Shown here: in pieces, positions 16,372 to 23,989 of the stretch
Layout of the letters: every line of letters starts with the position of its first letter
Position numbering within the stretch: the stretch's first letter is position 1
Assembly: GCA_964604675.1 (NCBI GenBank)
Contig: CAZSAT010000093.1
Span: 1-26,928 of the forward strand
Source: CAZSAT01 sp964604675
GTDB lineage: Bacteria; Myxococcota_A; UBA796; CAJQPC01
Direction of reading: 5' to 3'
Length of the DNA: 26,928 nucleotides
Made by a program: the position numbers and the translations under genes
Notes under the pieces: model-generated
What the model was told of the DNA's origin: nothing
The model's input: the letters and a program-made list of their open reading frames with translations, nothing else
Databases searched by the model: none

Positions 16372-16517
16372 CTACAGGCCGCCCATGAATCACCTCCGTA
16401 CCTTCCCGCCGCGGGATCGCGGCGAGAAACGAGGTGGCCCAGGTCGCCAGCTTCAGCACGAAGCCGCCGACCGCCGCGAACGCAGCGGCCGGCTCGTCGA
16501 GTCTACGTGGTGCCCAT
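16372..16517 (-). other. two four-codon ORFs with perfect Shine-Dalgarno sequences (or one frameshifted small gene)
   Basis: GGAGGTGA occurs twice on the minus strand, at 16520-16527 and 16390-16397, each followed at once by ATG and a stop after four codons: MGTT (16503-16517) and MGGL (16372-16386). If one base of the first stop codon is removed, the frame reads a plausible small membrane peptide (LDEPAAAFAAVGGFVLKL, ATWATSFLAAIPRREG). It may be a small gene with a sequencing error or mutation, or a pair of leader peptides. It follows the ATPase gene and precedes the terminator. Confidence 0.3.
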
Positions 16518-16567
16518 GGTCACCTCCAAGCGTGGTGTTCGCTGGGAGGAGCACGGGCCCCCGGAAA

Positions 16568-16574
16568 CCTGACA
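16568..16574 (-). promoter_or_regulatory. TGTCAGG box upstream of the mini-ORFs
   Basis: TGTCAGG on the minus strand, just beyond the ATPase stop and 57 bases before the ATG of the first mini-ORF. It matches the boxes before the module's other genes, but the spacing is about 10 bases longer. Confidence 0.3.
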
Positions 16575-16578
16575 CCCC

Positions 16579-18948
16579 TCACTTCACGACCACCACCCGC
16601 CGCCGCTGCCGCGCCCGCTGCTTCGGCGGGATGGTGCGCAGGGTGGCGACCGGCGCCGGCTCCCCGTCGCAGAGAAGCCGCACGGCCGCGTGGTAGAGGG
16701 GCAGGTCCTGGAGCTCGCGCCGGCTGACCCCACCGCCCAGCTCGTCGGCGAGCAGGGCCGCGTCCCGCGCCCCCGAGCGGAAGCACACCATGCTGCCCAC
16801 GTTGCCGAAGATCGCGTCGCGCGTGCTGTCGTCGAGCTGGCTCACGAACTGGTGGGCGAGCACCAGGCGGAGCCCGAACTTGCGCGCCTCGGACAACAGA
16901 GGGGCCAGGGTCCGCTCGTCCTTGGTGTAGCCGAAGCCGCCACCCCCCACGAGGTGCTGGAACTCGTCGAGCACCAGGGTGAAGGGCGAGCGGGCCTCGG
17001 CCCGGATCGCCGAGCGCGCGAACACCGCGTCGCGGATCCGACCCACCAGCATCATGCCGAGGAACCAGGCGCTGACCTGCCCGATGATGCCTTCGCTGAG
17101 CTTCACCAGCAGCACGCCGCCGCGGTCCATCAGGCCGCGCAGGTCGAGCTGCCGGCGGTCGGGGTGGCACACCCGACGGAGCGCCGACGACTTCACCAGC
17201 GCCTCGTACTTCGACAGCACGTAGGTCTGCATCTCCGAGCGGTACTGCGAGCCCCAGTCCGGGTACTCGAGCTTCCAGAAGCGCCGGATCTCCTCGTGCA
17301 GCGGGTCGCTCCCGTCGAGCTTCATCAGGCACTCGTCGCGGAAGCGCTTGTCGGAGTGCAGGCGCGCGATGTCGCCGAGGGGGCGGCGGGCGGCCAGCAG
17401 CGGGAACAGCAGGGCGCGGCTGTGCCGGTCGAACGCCGGGCCCATGTAGTCGGTGGGGTAGAGCCGGAACATCACCCCGGTGAGCTCCTCGACCACGCGC
17501 TCCATGCCCAGCAGGGTGCCGTCGTGCTCGAGGGGGTCCATGGAGAGGCAGTTGGGGTCGGCCGGATCGAAGACCACGACCTCCCGGCGTCCCGCGAGGG
17601 TGGTCGACACCGCCTCGACGAGGTCGCCGTGGGGGTCCACGAGCGCCACGCCCTGCCCCTCCAGCGCGAGGTCGCAGATCAGGCTGTGGAGCACCGTGCT
17701 CTTGCCCACGCCGGTCTTGCCCGACAGGTAGAGGTGGCGCGCGAGATCGGCGTCGCCGAGCCGAAGCGGGCGCCACCGACCCGCGGTCACGCACTCCCCC
17801 AACAGAGCCCCTTCCCGGCCCACGAGCTGCCCGCCGGCCACCCGACGCCGCGTGGCGCTCAGGGGCAGGCCCGGCAGGCCGTGGCGCTCCGGCGCCGGGA
17901 AGCGCAGCCCGATCTGGGCCACGGCCGCGGGGGTCCAGCGCGTGAGCAGGTCGGCCATCGGGCCCTCCGGCTCGCCGAGCGGCACGTGCTCCATCGGACC
18001 GGAGGCCACGGCGGCGGCCTGGTCGGCGCTCAGATCGCACCAGCGCACCCGGTCCGCACCGACCCACGCACGGGCCACGGCGTGGATGAGCGGGTCGCTC
18101 GGGCGGTGCTCGCCCACGGTGGCCACGCGCACCGACAGGGCGCCGTCGCCGAGGGCGTCGAGCCACTCCAGGGCGTCGGCCGAGCGCTCCTTGTGGGCCT
18201 TGACCTGGGCCAGGTCCTCGGGGAAGCGGTGGTGGTAGCCCTCCGAGGTCGCCACGCGGAAGCCCTCGACGTGTCCGACCGAGCGGGCGTGGAGCGCGCC
18301 GACGAGCGCGGCCAGCGGCTCCACGAGCTTGCGCACGCTGGGCTCGGCGACCGGGCGCAGCTGCAGCAGGGCGGTGACCGGACCCGCCTGCGAGAGCAGG
18401 GCCGGCACGACCCCGTCCAGCGCCGAAGCGCCGAGCGGCGAGCGGCGGGCAGGCACGACCAGCTCCCCCAGTCGGCGGGGACGGGGCACGGCCACCCGAC
18501 CGCAGGACGCCCGGCCCGGACGCGGGGGCACCGGCCGCATGGTGACCACGTCGGCCCCGATCAGCAGCTCCTGGAGCTCTCCTGTGCGGCGCACGGCGGC
18601 CTCGCGCACCACGGCCTCGGAGGCGCCCTCGAGCTGCAGCCTCAGCGCGACCTGCAGCCGGTAGGCCGCGGGGTCGCCGTGCAGCGCGAGCTCCAGGGCG
18701 ACCTGGGGCCCACAGTTCAGGAGCCACAGACCGAGCTCGTCGCCCAGGCCGTCGAGGCGCTCGCGGAGCCGGTCGCGAAGGTCGCGCAGGTCGAGGTCGT
18801 CGACGCTGGCCGGCAGGCGGAAGCTCACGACGTGCAGCTCGGTGGTGGCCCGCCAGACCGGGCTCGCCCAGCCCCCGGCGAGCGCGGTGACCCGCTCGAG
18901 GTGCATGGGCAGCTGGGGGGGCAGCGGCTGGAGGGCGGGACGGGTCAT
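16579..18948 (-). CDS. HerA/VirD4-like DNA-pump ATPase
   Basis: 789-residue ATPase resembling type IV secretion coupling proteins and other HerA-FtsK-type pumps. The N-terminal 390 residues are a poorly conserved domain with no clear membrane helix. Walker A (SGKTGVGKST) is at about residues 408-416, followed by VALVDPHGDLVEAV and VVVFDPADPNCLSMDPLE, which are characteristic of VirD4/TraG-like and HerA relatives. Walker B is TLVLDEFQHL (about residue 660), and RLVLAHQFVSQL is the sensor-like motif. ATG 18948 follows AGGAG; the frame extends upstream without support. Neighbours are membrane proteins of unknown type, which could supply the membrane channel. Substrate (DNA or protein) unknown. 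Confidence 0.82.
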   Translation of the reverse strand: MTRPALQPLPPQLPMHLERVTALAGGWASPVWRATTELHVVSFRLPASVDDLDLRDLRDRLRERLDGLGDELGLWLLNCGPQVALELALHGDPAAYRLQVALRLQLEGASEAVVREAAVRRTGELQELLIGADVVTMRPVPPRPGRASCGRVAVPRPRRLGELVVPARRSPLGASALDGVVPALLSQAGPVTALLQLRPVAEPSVRKLVEPLAALVGALHARSVGHVEGFRVATSEGYHHRFPEDLAQVKAHKERSADALEWLDALGDGALSVRVATVGEHRPSDPLIHAVARAWVGADRVRWCDLSADQAAAVASGPMEHVPLGEPEGPMADLLTRWTPAAVAQIGLRFPAPERHGLPGLPLSATRRRVAGGQLVGREGALLGECVTAGRWRPLRLGDADLARHLYLSGKTGVGKSTVLHSLICDLALEGQGVALVDPHGDLVEAVSTTLAGRREVVVFDPADPNCLSMDPLEHDGTLLGMERVVEELTGVMFRLYPTDYMGPAFDRHSRALLFPLLAARRPLGDIARLHSDKRFRDECLMKLDGSDPLHEEIRRFWKLEYPDWGSQYRSEMQTYVLSKYEALVKSSALRRVCHPDRRQLDLRGLMDRGGVLLVKLSEGIIGQVSAWFLGMMLVGRIRDAVFARSAIRAEARSPFTLVLDEFQHLVGGGGFGYTKDERTLAPLLSEARKFGLRLVLAHQFVSQLDDSTRDAIFGNVGSMVCFRSGARDAALLADELGGGVSRRELQDLPLYHAAVRLLCDGEPAPVATLRTIPPKQRARQRRRVVVVK

Positions 18949-18988
18949 GGGAGCTCCTGGCACCGGGGAGACCGCGCTCGTCCCGCTT

Positions 18989-18995
18989 CCTGACA
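18989..18995 (-). promoter_or_regulatory. TGTCAGG box upstream of the pump ATPase
   Basis: TGTCAGG on the minus strand begins 47 bases before the ATPase ATG, in the 67-base gap between the upstream gene's stop and this start. Spacing and sequence match boxes before both divergent genes near 20.9 kb. It may be an activator or sigma-factor site. Confidence 0.4.
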
Positions 18996-19015
18996 CCCAG
19001 CCGGGGGCGGAGGGC

Positions 19016-20023
19016 TCACGCATCGTCGAGCACCGGGCGGGCCTTGCCCTGGCGGAGGCGGGCGCGGACGTCGGTCGCTGAAGGCGGCGCGGCGTGGGCG
19101 CCGTAGGTGTCGCCGTAGTTGTGCTTCACGCCCATGATGAAGCCGTCCTCGGCGTGCTGCTCGGCGGCGTTCGCGTGGGCCTCGGCGCCGAGCCGCATGT
19201 GGGTGCGGTCCTCCACCTCGTCCTTCCAGCGCTGCCGGGCCGCCTCGAGCGACCCCATGGCGCCCTCCAGGCGAGCCACCACACGCTGTGCGTCGGCCAG
19301 CGCCTGGCGGCGAAGGGTGGCGTCGGGGAGCTCGGCGCGGTGCCGCTGCCACGCGCTCCACAGGCTGCGCCCGTGCACGGCGAGGGACGCGAGCACCAGG
19401 AACTGGAAGAGGCCGGCTCCTGCGGCGAGCAGGGGGACCGTCGAGGCGAGCCACACCATCACGGTCGCTGCGGCCCCCAGGAGAGCGGCGCCGAACCACA
19501 GCGGCAGGCTGTAGCGGTCGTCGCGGGCGGCGCCGAGCCAACCCATCACGAAGAGCGCGCTCACGAGGAGCACGGCGCCCGGACCAGCCAGCGCCACGTT
19601 GGGACCGACACCCGGCTCCACGGCCACGTAGAGGCCCCAGCCCGGCAGCGCCGCGACCGCGAGGGTGCCGACGACGAGCTCCGCGGTGGTTCGCGGTTCC
19701 GGCTCGAGCCGACCGAGGGCGGTCTGGGCCCGCGACACCTCCTGGTGCGCCTCCTCGAGCTGCTGCTTGCGCACGGCGAGCTCGCCGCCCTCGAGCTCGA
19801 ACTGCTCGGTGCGCAGCCGGTCGTGGGGGTTGTGCTCCGGGTCGATGGGCGCGGCGGCCTGGAGCATCATCGCGGTCCGGGCCGCCTGCTTCTGGGCCTC
19901 GAGCGCTTCGACGTCGACCTCACCACGGCCGAGGCCGCGGGCCGCCGCGTACGCGGTGCCGGCGATGCCGTTGTAGAAGCCGGCGGTCGAGGGGGTGTCG
20001 TGACCGTGGATGTGCTTGGACAT
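19016..20023 (-). CDS. four-helix membrane protein with flanking coiled coils
   Basis: 335-residue membrane protein, family not recognised. Residues 1-110 are soluble, with a coiled coil at about 70-108 (QFELEGGELAVRKQQLEEAH). Four membrane segments follow at about 113-135, 143-165, 172-194 and 197-217. The C-terminal part (about 218-335) is again soluble, with a coiled coil at 235-275 and a tail rich in charged residues. ATG 20023 follows GGAGG with the same GTTCCC-ATG leader seen in neighbouring genes. Its position between a single-helix protein and the pump ATPase suggests a scaffold or channel part of the same complex. The layout loosely mirrors the divergent four-helix protein at 20974-22014. 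Confidence 0.72.
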   Translation of the reverse strand: MSKHIHGHDTPSTAGFYNGIAGTAYAAARGLGRGEVDVEALEAQKQAARTAMMLQAAAPIDPEHNPHDRLRTEQFELEGGELAVRKQQLEEAHQEVSRAQTALGRLEPEPRTTAELVVGTLAVAALPGWGLYVAVEPGVGPNVALAGPGAVLLVSALFVMGWLGAARDDRYSLPLWFGAALLGAAATVMVWLASTVPLLAAGAGLFQFLVLASLAVHGRSLWSAWQRHRAELPDATLRRQALADAQRVVARLEGAMGSLEAARQRWKDEVEDRTHMRLGAEAHANAAEQHAEDGFIMGVKHNYGDTYGAHAAPPSATDVRARLRQGKARPVLDDA

Positions 20024-20036
20024 GGGAACCTCCAGT

Positions 20037-20819
20037 TCAGGAACAGGCGTTGGCGAAGGAGCTGACAGCAACGGCCGCCTCGGGGATCTCGGGCCACCAG
20101 GTGGCCTGGATGTCGCCGGCCGGCGGGTAGACCCTGGTGGTCGTCCGCTGGCTGAAGCCGCAGAGGAAGACCCGGTCGAGGCCGAGCACGGGCAGCCGCG
20201 CGTCGCGTGTCTGGGAGGCGTCGCCCTCGCGGGCGGCCACGAGCACCGCGTCCTCTTCCTCGATGAAGTCGCTGCGCATCAGGAAGTGGCACGTGACGTG
20301 CTCCTCGGAGCAGGCCAGCGACGCGTCGGTGGGGTTGGCGAGGTCGTTCGCAGCCGCCATCCCGGCCCGGAACAGGGGGCTCACCATGGTGGTGACCACG
20401 GCCTTGCAGGCCGTCTGCAGATCGGCCTCGAAGACGGCCAGGCGGTCGTCGCCGCGCAGGGCCTCGATGCCCGAAGGCGCCGCGGGCCGGGTCAGCACCG
20501 CCAGCGGGAGCGGTTCGCGCCCGGAGTCGATCGCGCCGCTCGACCAGAGCTCCACCTGGAGCTCGTGTCCGTCCCAGGACCGGCCGTGGTACGGCGCGAG
20601 CATCGCGGAGAGGTCCGAGCAGCGGGTCTCGGGGTCGTTGGTCGGGGACGCGTCCACCACCAAGGCCACGCGGATCACCGGCTGGCGGTCGTCCACGAGG
20701 CTGGCGCCCACGGCGAGCCCGCCACAGAGCGCCAGCACGGCGCAGGTCTGAACCACCTGGATGCGGTGGGCGCGCTGCTCGGCGCGGCGGGAGGCTTCGG
20801 TCAGCTCGGCGAGGCTCAT
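20037..20819 (-). CDS. single-helix membrane protein with large outer domain (possibly VWA-like)
   Basis: 260 residues, not recognised with confidence. A short cytoplasmic start precedes one membrane helix (about residues 21-42, QVVQTCAVLALCGGLAVGAS); the remaining about 215 residues would be outside. IRVALVVDASPTND (about residues 49-62) looks like the first strand and DxSxT of a von Willebrand A domain, but the rest of a metal site is not obvious. Several cysteines in the outer domain could pair. ATG 20819 is chosen because AGGAG lies 5 bases upstream and the frame before it has no domain. The start of the next gene follows 13 bases after the stop, so both are one operon with the pump ATPase. 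Confidence 0.68.
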   Translation of the reverse strand: MSLAELTEASRRAEQRAHRIQVVQTCAVLALCGGLAVGASLVDDRQPVIRVALVVDASPTNDPETRCSDLSAMLAPYHGRSWDGHELQVELWSSGAIDSGREPLPLAVLTRPAAPSGIEALRGDDRLAVFEADLQTACKAVVTTMVSPLFRAGMAAANDLANPTDASLACSEEHVTCHFLMRSDFIEEEDAVLVAAREGDASQTRDARLPVLGLDRVFLCGFSQRTTTRVYPPAGDIQATWWPEIPEAAVAVSSFANACS

Positions 20820-20861
20820 GGGAACTCCTGGTTCGACGGCATGAGCGGGCGGCGGCAGGAA

Positions 20862-20870
20862 CCTGACAGG
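20862..20870 (-). promoter_or_regulatory. CCTGTCAGG box for the minus-strand module genes
   Basis: CCTGTCAGG read on the minus strand. Its TGTCAGG begins 49 bases before the ATG at 20819. It is nearly palindromic and mirrored by the box at 20924-20932 for the divergent gene. Confidence 0.45.
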
Positions 20871-20923
20871 CCAGGCGACGAGCGGCGTCGGACGAGCTGA
20901 GGGTTCTCGGCACCGGAGCACCA

Positions 20924-20932
20924 CCTGTCAGG
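20924..20932 (+). promoter_or_regulatory. CCTGTCAGG box for the divergent membrane-protein gene
   Basis: CCTGTCAGG on the plus strand. Its TGTCAGG begins 48 bases before ATG 20974. The gene's leader ends GGAGTTCCCATG, identical to that of the divergent gene starting at 20819. Confidence 0.45.
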
Positions 20933-20973
20933 AACCGCCGGCTCGCGGCTCGACACGACAGACCGGAGTTCCC

Positions 20974-22014
20974 ATGAAGTTCCTCGCCCGCTTCCTCCCC
21001 GCCGCGACGGCCGCCCCGGCCACGCCCACGATCAGCGAGACCACGGTGGTCGCGCCCCCCCCCTCCCTCGACGAGCTCTACGAGCAGGGGCTCGCGGGCC
21101 TCTCCGCCGCGGCACGCGACATGGGCCGACAGTGCGGCGCCGACGACCCCGAGGCCCTGAAGGACCTCGAGCGGGTGGCCCTGGCCCTCGCCCGGCGCTG
21201 CACGGACCCGATCCGGGATCCGGAGCCCGACGAGGCCGACCGGGTGATGGCCGAGGACGAGCTCGCCGACAAGGCCGTCAAGCCCCACCTCGAGCACGCC
21301 GTGATGGTGGCTCGGGGCCGGCGCCACCAGCGCAAGCAGGAGCGCGCCGCGGTCAACGGCGGCGAGAAGCCCACCCGTCCGAGGATGGGCGTGGGCCTCG
21401 TGGCGCTGACCTCCGGTGCCCTGGCCTTCACCTTCTGCATCAGCTTCCAGTCGCTGATCTTCGCCAGCCTGTTCACCGGGATGGTCCAGGGCCTCGCTGC
21501 GGCGCTGCTCGCGGCCGGCATGATCACCGGCGCCATCGTGGGGCTGGAGCTCTTCGCCGCCCAGCACGCCACCACCCCCGGGGCACGCAGCTCCGGACAC
21601 GGCATCCTGGTGGCGCTGTTGGTGTCGGGCGCGCTGTTCGCGCTGCGGGCGACGCACGCCGAAGGTGCCGCCAGCTGGCTGGCCGCCGGGGGCTTCACCG
21701 CCCTGGAGCTGGGCATCATCCTGCTCTTCCACTTCACGGTGGTGACCTTCAAGGACGCGCACATCGAGTACCGCCTGCAGCTCGAGGACTGGAAGGTCCT
21801 GCACGGCCAGGTCGACGTGTCGGACGACGACACCGCGGGCTGCCGCGACGAGCTGGCCGCCCTCCAGATGCGGCGGGAGGCGCGGCTGGCGCGGCTGCTC
21901 GACGACCGGGACGCTCGCGCGAGGCTGGCCCAGCTGCAGGATCTGGCCGTGTCGACCGTGCGCTTTGCCTACCGGCAGGGTGTGATCGAGAGCGCGACGG
22001 GCTTCGCGAAGTAG
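20974..22014 (+). CDS. multi-helix membrane protein with long soluble ends
   Basis: 346 residues, family not recognised. Residues 1-138 are soluble and charged, with a Pro/Ala-rich start and paired cysteines (RQCGADD, ARRCTDP). About four membrane segments lie between 139 and 257 (VGLVALTSGALAFTF, AALLAAGMITGAIVGLELF, GILVALLVSGALFAL, TALELGIILLFHFTVVTF). The C-terminus is a coiled-coil-like stretch (ELAALQMRREARLARLLDDR) ending in ATGFAK. ATG 20974 follows GGAG. It is divergent from the pump-ATPase operon and shares its box and leader, so it probably works in the same complex. The last codons lie in a 24-base repeat found again 1.9 kb downstream. Confidence 0.72.
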   Translation: MKFLARFLPAATAAPATPTISETTVVAPPPSLDELYEQGLAGLSAAARDMGRQCGADDPEALKDLERVALALARRCTDPIRDPEPDEADRVMAEDELADKAVKPHLEHAVMVARGRRHQRKQERAAVNGGEKPTRPRMGVGLVALTSGALAFTFCISFQSLIFASLFTGMVQGLAAALLAAGMITGAIVGLELFAAQHATTPGARSSGHGILVALLVSGALFALRATHAEGAASWLAAGGFTALELGIILLFHFTVVTFKDAHIEYRLQLEDWKVLHGQVDVSDDDTAGCRDELAALQMRREARLARLLDDRDARARLAQLQDLAVSTVRFAYRQGVIESATGFAK

Positions 22015-22015
22015 C
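21992..22015. repeat. left direct repeat bounding the toxin-antitoxin segment
   Basis: 24 bases matching 23933-23956 with one mismatch; the last 18, CGGGCTTCGCGAAGTAGC, are identical. It holds the last seven codons and stop of the membrane-protein gene and contains the palindrome CTTCGCGAAG. Confidence 0.7.
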
Positions 22016-22425
22016 TACTACGGCCACGCCCAGGCGCCACGAACGCGGCGGGGGCGTTGCGGCGCTGCACGACGCCGCGCAGCAGGTAGCCCAGCGGAGA
22101 CGACGAGTGCGCGGCCTGCGGTGACGTGAAGATCGACGGCGTCCTCGTAGGCACGATCTGTCTGCCGACGGGGTCCTGGTAGGTACGAACGGGAGCGATC
22201 CGCGCGAGTGTCCCCAGCAAGGATCGCGTGGCGTGATCGACGGACGTCGGAACGGTCTGTGCCGTGAGCTTGGGCTGATCACAGAGGCGTGACCTGGTCT
22301 CGGGGTGAACCGAGATGCCGAGCTGGTCGAGTCCGTCGTCGCCGACCGGGTGGCCCTCGAGATCACCCACGCCGAGCTGGCGCCCAGCTGGTTCCTCCAG
22401 CCCTGCTTCCGAGCCGAGCTGGTTG
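22016..22425. other. intergenic part of the putative inserted cassette
   Basis: No supported gene. A plus-strand GTG at 22305 opens about 42 codons of natural composition (NRDAELVESVVADRVALEIT) that then become nonsense where they overlap the nucleotidyltransferase gene; this may be a gene remnant. An imperfect direct repeat (15 of 18 bases) lies at 22141-22158 and 22173-22190. A weak hairpin is possible at 22059-22078. Confidence 0.4.
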
Positions 22426-23028
22426 TCAGTCGGCGATCCACGCGGGGAGGTCGATCGAGGTCTCGCCGTCCAGCGCGAACAGGTCTCGCTCGACCTCGTG
22501 GAGATTCTCGACCATGCGCGGGAGGAGCTCGTCCGCGCGTGCGACGTAGCGGTGGTGCTCCACCATCGCCTGGAAGCGCTCAACGAACACGTCGTGCTCC
22601 AACGCACTGCGCGCGATCATCTGGCTCACGTCCTCGCGGTCCGACCCGATCCAGCGCTTCAGCTTCGACACGCACACGTCGGCCACGTCGAGCACCACCA
22701 GATCGATGTGTTCCCAGCAGCCCGGGAAGGCGTGCCAGAGGGGCTCCTGCGGGAGGTAGGGCAGGGAGCGACTCACCAGGTCCAGGTAGATGCGGTGGCT
22801 GTCGGCGAGCGCGGAGCCCGTCCCAGCCAGCCGCTCCAGCCCGTTGCAGGTGGCGTCGTCGAAGCCGTCGCGCTCGGCTCGGAGCACGTCCCCGTCCTTG
22901 GTGCCGCGCTCGTAGGCGGTCTGCAGGAAGAGAGCTGTCGATCCGATCACACGGAAGGTCAAGCGCTCGGGAAGCTCGGCTGTCCAGAGCTCGTCGAGCT
23001 CGTCCAGGAAGTGCTCAAAGCGAGTCAC
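22426..23028 (-). CDS. nucleotidyltransferase-like toxin (DUF6036/AbiEii-like)
   Basis: 200-residue protein resembling the DUF6036 or AbiEii-type nucleotidyltransferases of type IV toxin-antitoxin and abortive-infection systems. The core is FRVIGSTALFLQTAYERGTK followed by DGD, corresponding to the GSTAL and TKDxD signature; here the second motif reads DGD. The later segment VLDVADVCVSKLKRWIGSDREDV fits the family pattern of residues following the fold. Known relatives transfer nucleotides to tRNA 3' ends or to partner proteins; the target here is unknown. GTG 23028 overlaps the upstream regulator gene by 14 bases, so the two are translated together. Confidence 0.78.
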   Translation of the reverse strand: MTRFEHFLDELDELWTAELPERLTFRVIGSTALFLQTAYERGTKDGDVLRAERDGFDDATCNGLERLAGTGSALADSHRIYLDLVSRSLPYLPQEPLWHAFPGCWEHIDLVVLDVADVCVSKLKRWIGSDREDVSQMIARSALEHDVFVERFQAMVEHHRYVARADELLPRMVENLHEVERDLFALDGETSIDLPAWIAD

Positions 23029-23755
23029 GGAGGGCCTCGAGCGGCTCGACGAAGTCGTCGGTCGTCAGGCGGCTGAGGACGCGCCACCGATGGTCTGCCT
23101 CGTGGGCCCGGAGCAGTGCGGCCCGGAGCGTGGCCTGGCTGCGCACGTCCTGGTCCAGCACGTCGAGCGGGGCCTCTGCGTCGGGGGGTGGCACTCGCTC
23201 CAGGAAGGCCCGCACGAGGAGGCATGTCCGCTGGCTGGCTCGGCGCCATGGGAGGGGTCCCCCCGTCGTAAGGGCCAGGGCCTCGAGGAGCCGGTCGAGG
23301 AGCCATGCCCACCTACGGGCAACCCCCGCGCGCACCACGGCATCCTGGACCGACGCGAAGGCGATCTCGTTCCTGCTCTCAACGAGGACGGGCGGGAGCG
23401 CGGTGAGGAAGCGGGGACTGGGATGTCGGACGAGCACGTCGCTGACCGCGTCCCACACACGTGCGTGCTCGCGGCGGATGAGAACCGTGTCGTCGACAAC
23501 GAGGTGGCGGGCGCCGAACTTCCAGAGCGCTGCCTGCAGGGAACCTGCGACCGGGTCCCACGCGCCGCTGGGGGGCAGGAAGTCCTCGGGGCCGACATGA
23601 AAGAGGCCGAACATCGCCAGCAGATGCTCGGCGCTGAAGGAGCCCTGGCCGCGCTCGAGCTCGCTCAGTCGGCTCTCGGAGAGTTGCAGCCGCCGCGCCA
23701 GCTGCGCGAGGGTCCAGCGTCGCTCCTTCCGGAGTCGTCGGACAGTCTGGCCCAC
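23015..23755 (-). CDS. XRE-family regulator, antitoxin partner
   Basis: 246 residues. The N-terminus is a standard XRE helix-turn-helix (VRRLRKERRWTLAQLARRLQ, then LSESRLSELERGQ) at residues 5-60. The larger C-terminal part is helical and unrecognised; it probably binds the neighbouring toxin. GTG 23755 is the only reasonable start; no Shine-Dalgarno precedes it, so the message may be leaderless. Two identical-type palindromes 44-79 bases upstream are likely autoregulatory operators. The gene overlaps the nucleotidyltransferase gene by 14 bases; XRE/nucleotidyltransferase pairs of this type are known toxin-antitoxin or phage-defence arrangements. Confidence 0.8.
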   Translation of the reverse strand: MGQTVRRLRKERRWTLAQLARRLQLSESRLSELERGQGSFSAEHLLAMFGLFHVGPEDFLPPSGAWDPVAGSLQAALWKFGARHLVVDDTVLIRREHARVWDAVSDVLVRHPSPRFLTALPPVLVESRNEIAFASVQDAVVRAGVARRWAWLLDRLLEALALTTGGPLPWRRASQRTCLLVRAFLERVPPPDAEAPLDVLDQDVRSQATLRAALLRAHEADHRWRVLSRLTTDDFVEPLEALRDSL

Positions 23756-23798
23756 AGACTGGCGGAGTGGGAGGAGGTCGGTGATCGCCTTGTTGCCT

Positions 23799-23834
23799 CT
23801 TCGATATCTCGAAGACTACTTCGAATATGCGAAG
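23799..23834. promoter_or_regulatory. tandem operators CTTCG-N6-CGAAG
   Basis: CTTCG, six AT-rich bases, CGAAG occurs at 23799-23814 and 23819-23834. The centres are 20 bases (two helical turns) apart, on the same DNA face. Position upstream of the XRE regulator suggests cooperative autorepression. Confidence 0.7.
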
Positions 23835-23932
23835 ATCGCCACCCACCCCAGATAGCACCAGATCTTCTTCGGAACTTGCCGTCCATCGCACAAGACGACG
23901 TACTCAATGCGATCCGGTTCCAGCCAACCCCT

Positions 23933-23956
23933 GCGCGGCGGGCTTCGCGAAGTAGC
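23933..23956. repeat. right direct repeat bounding the toxin-antitoxin segment
   Basis: Copy of 21992-22015 with one mismatch in 24 bases. It lies 34 bases beyond the stop of the sulfotransferase fusion gene. GCGAAG-TA-GCGC at 23948-23959 can pair with the nearby GCGCTTCGC, leaving a two-base bulge. Confidence 0.7.
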
Positions 23957-23989
23957 GCCTGGTCAGCGCTTCGCTCGTCGAGTGGTTCG

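Noticed and set aside
16690..18993. 767-codon plus-strand open frame
   Set aside because: Antisense to the pump ATPase, with biased composition (His, Arg, Glu, Gln) and no motif.
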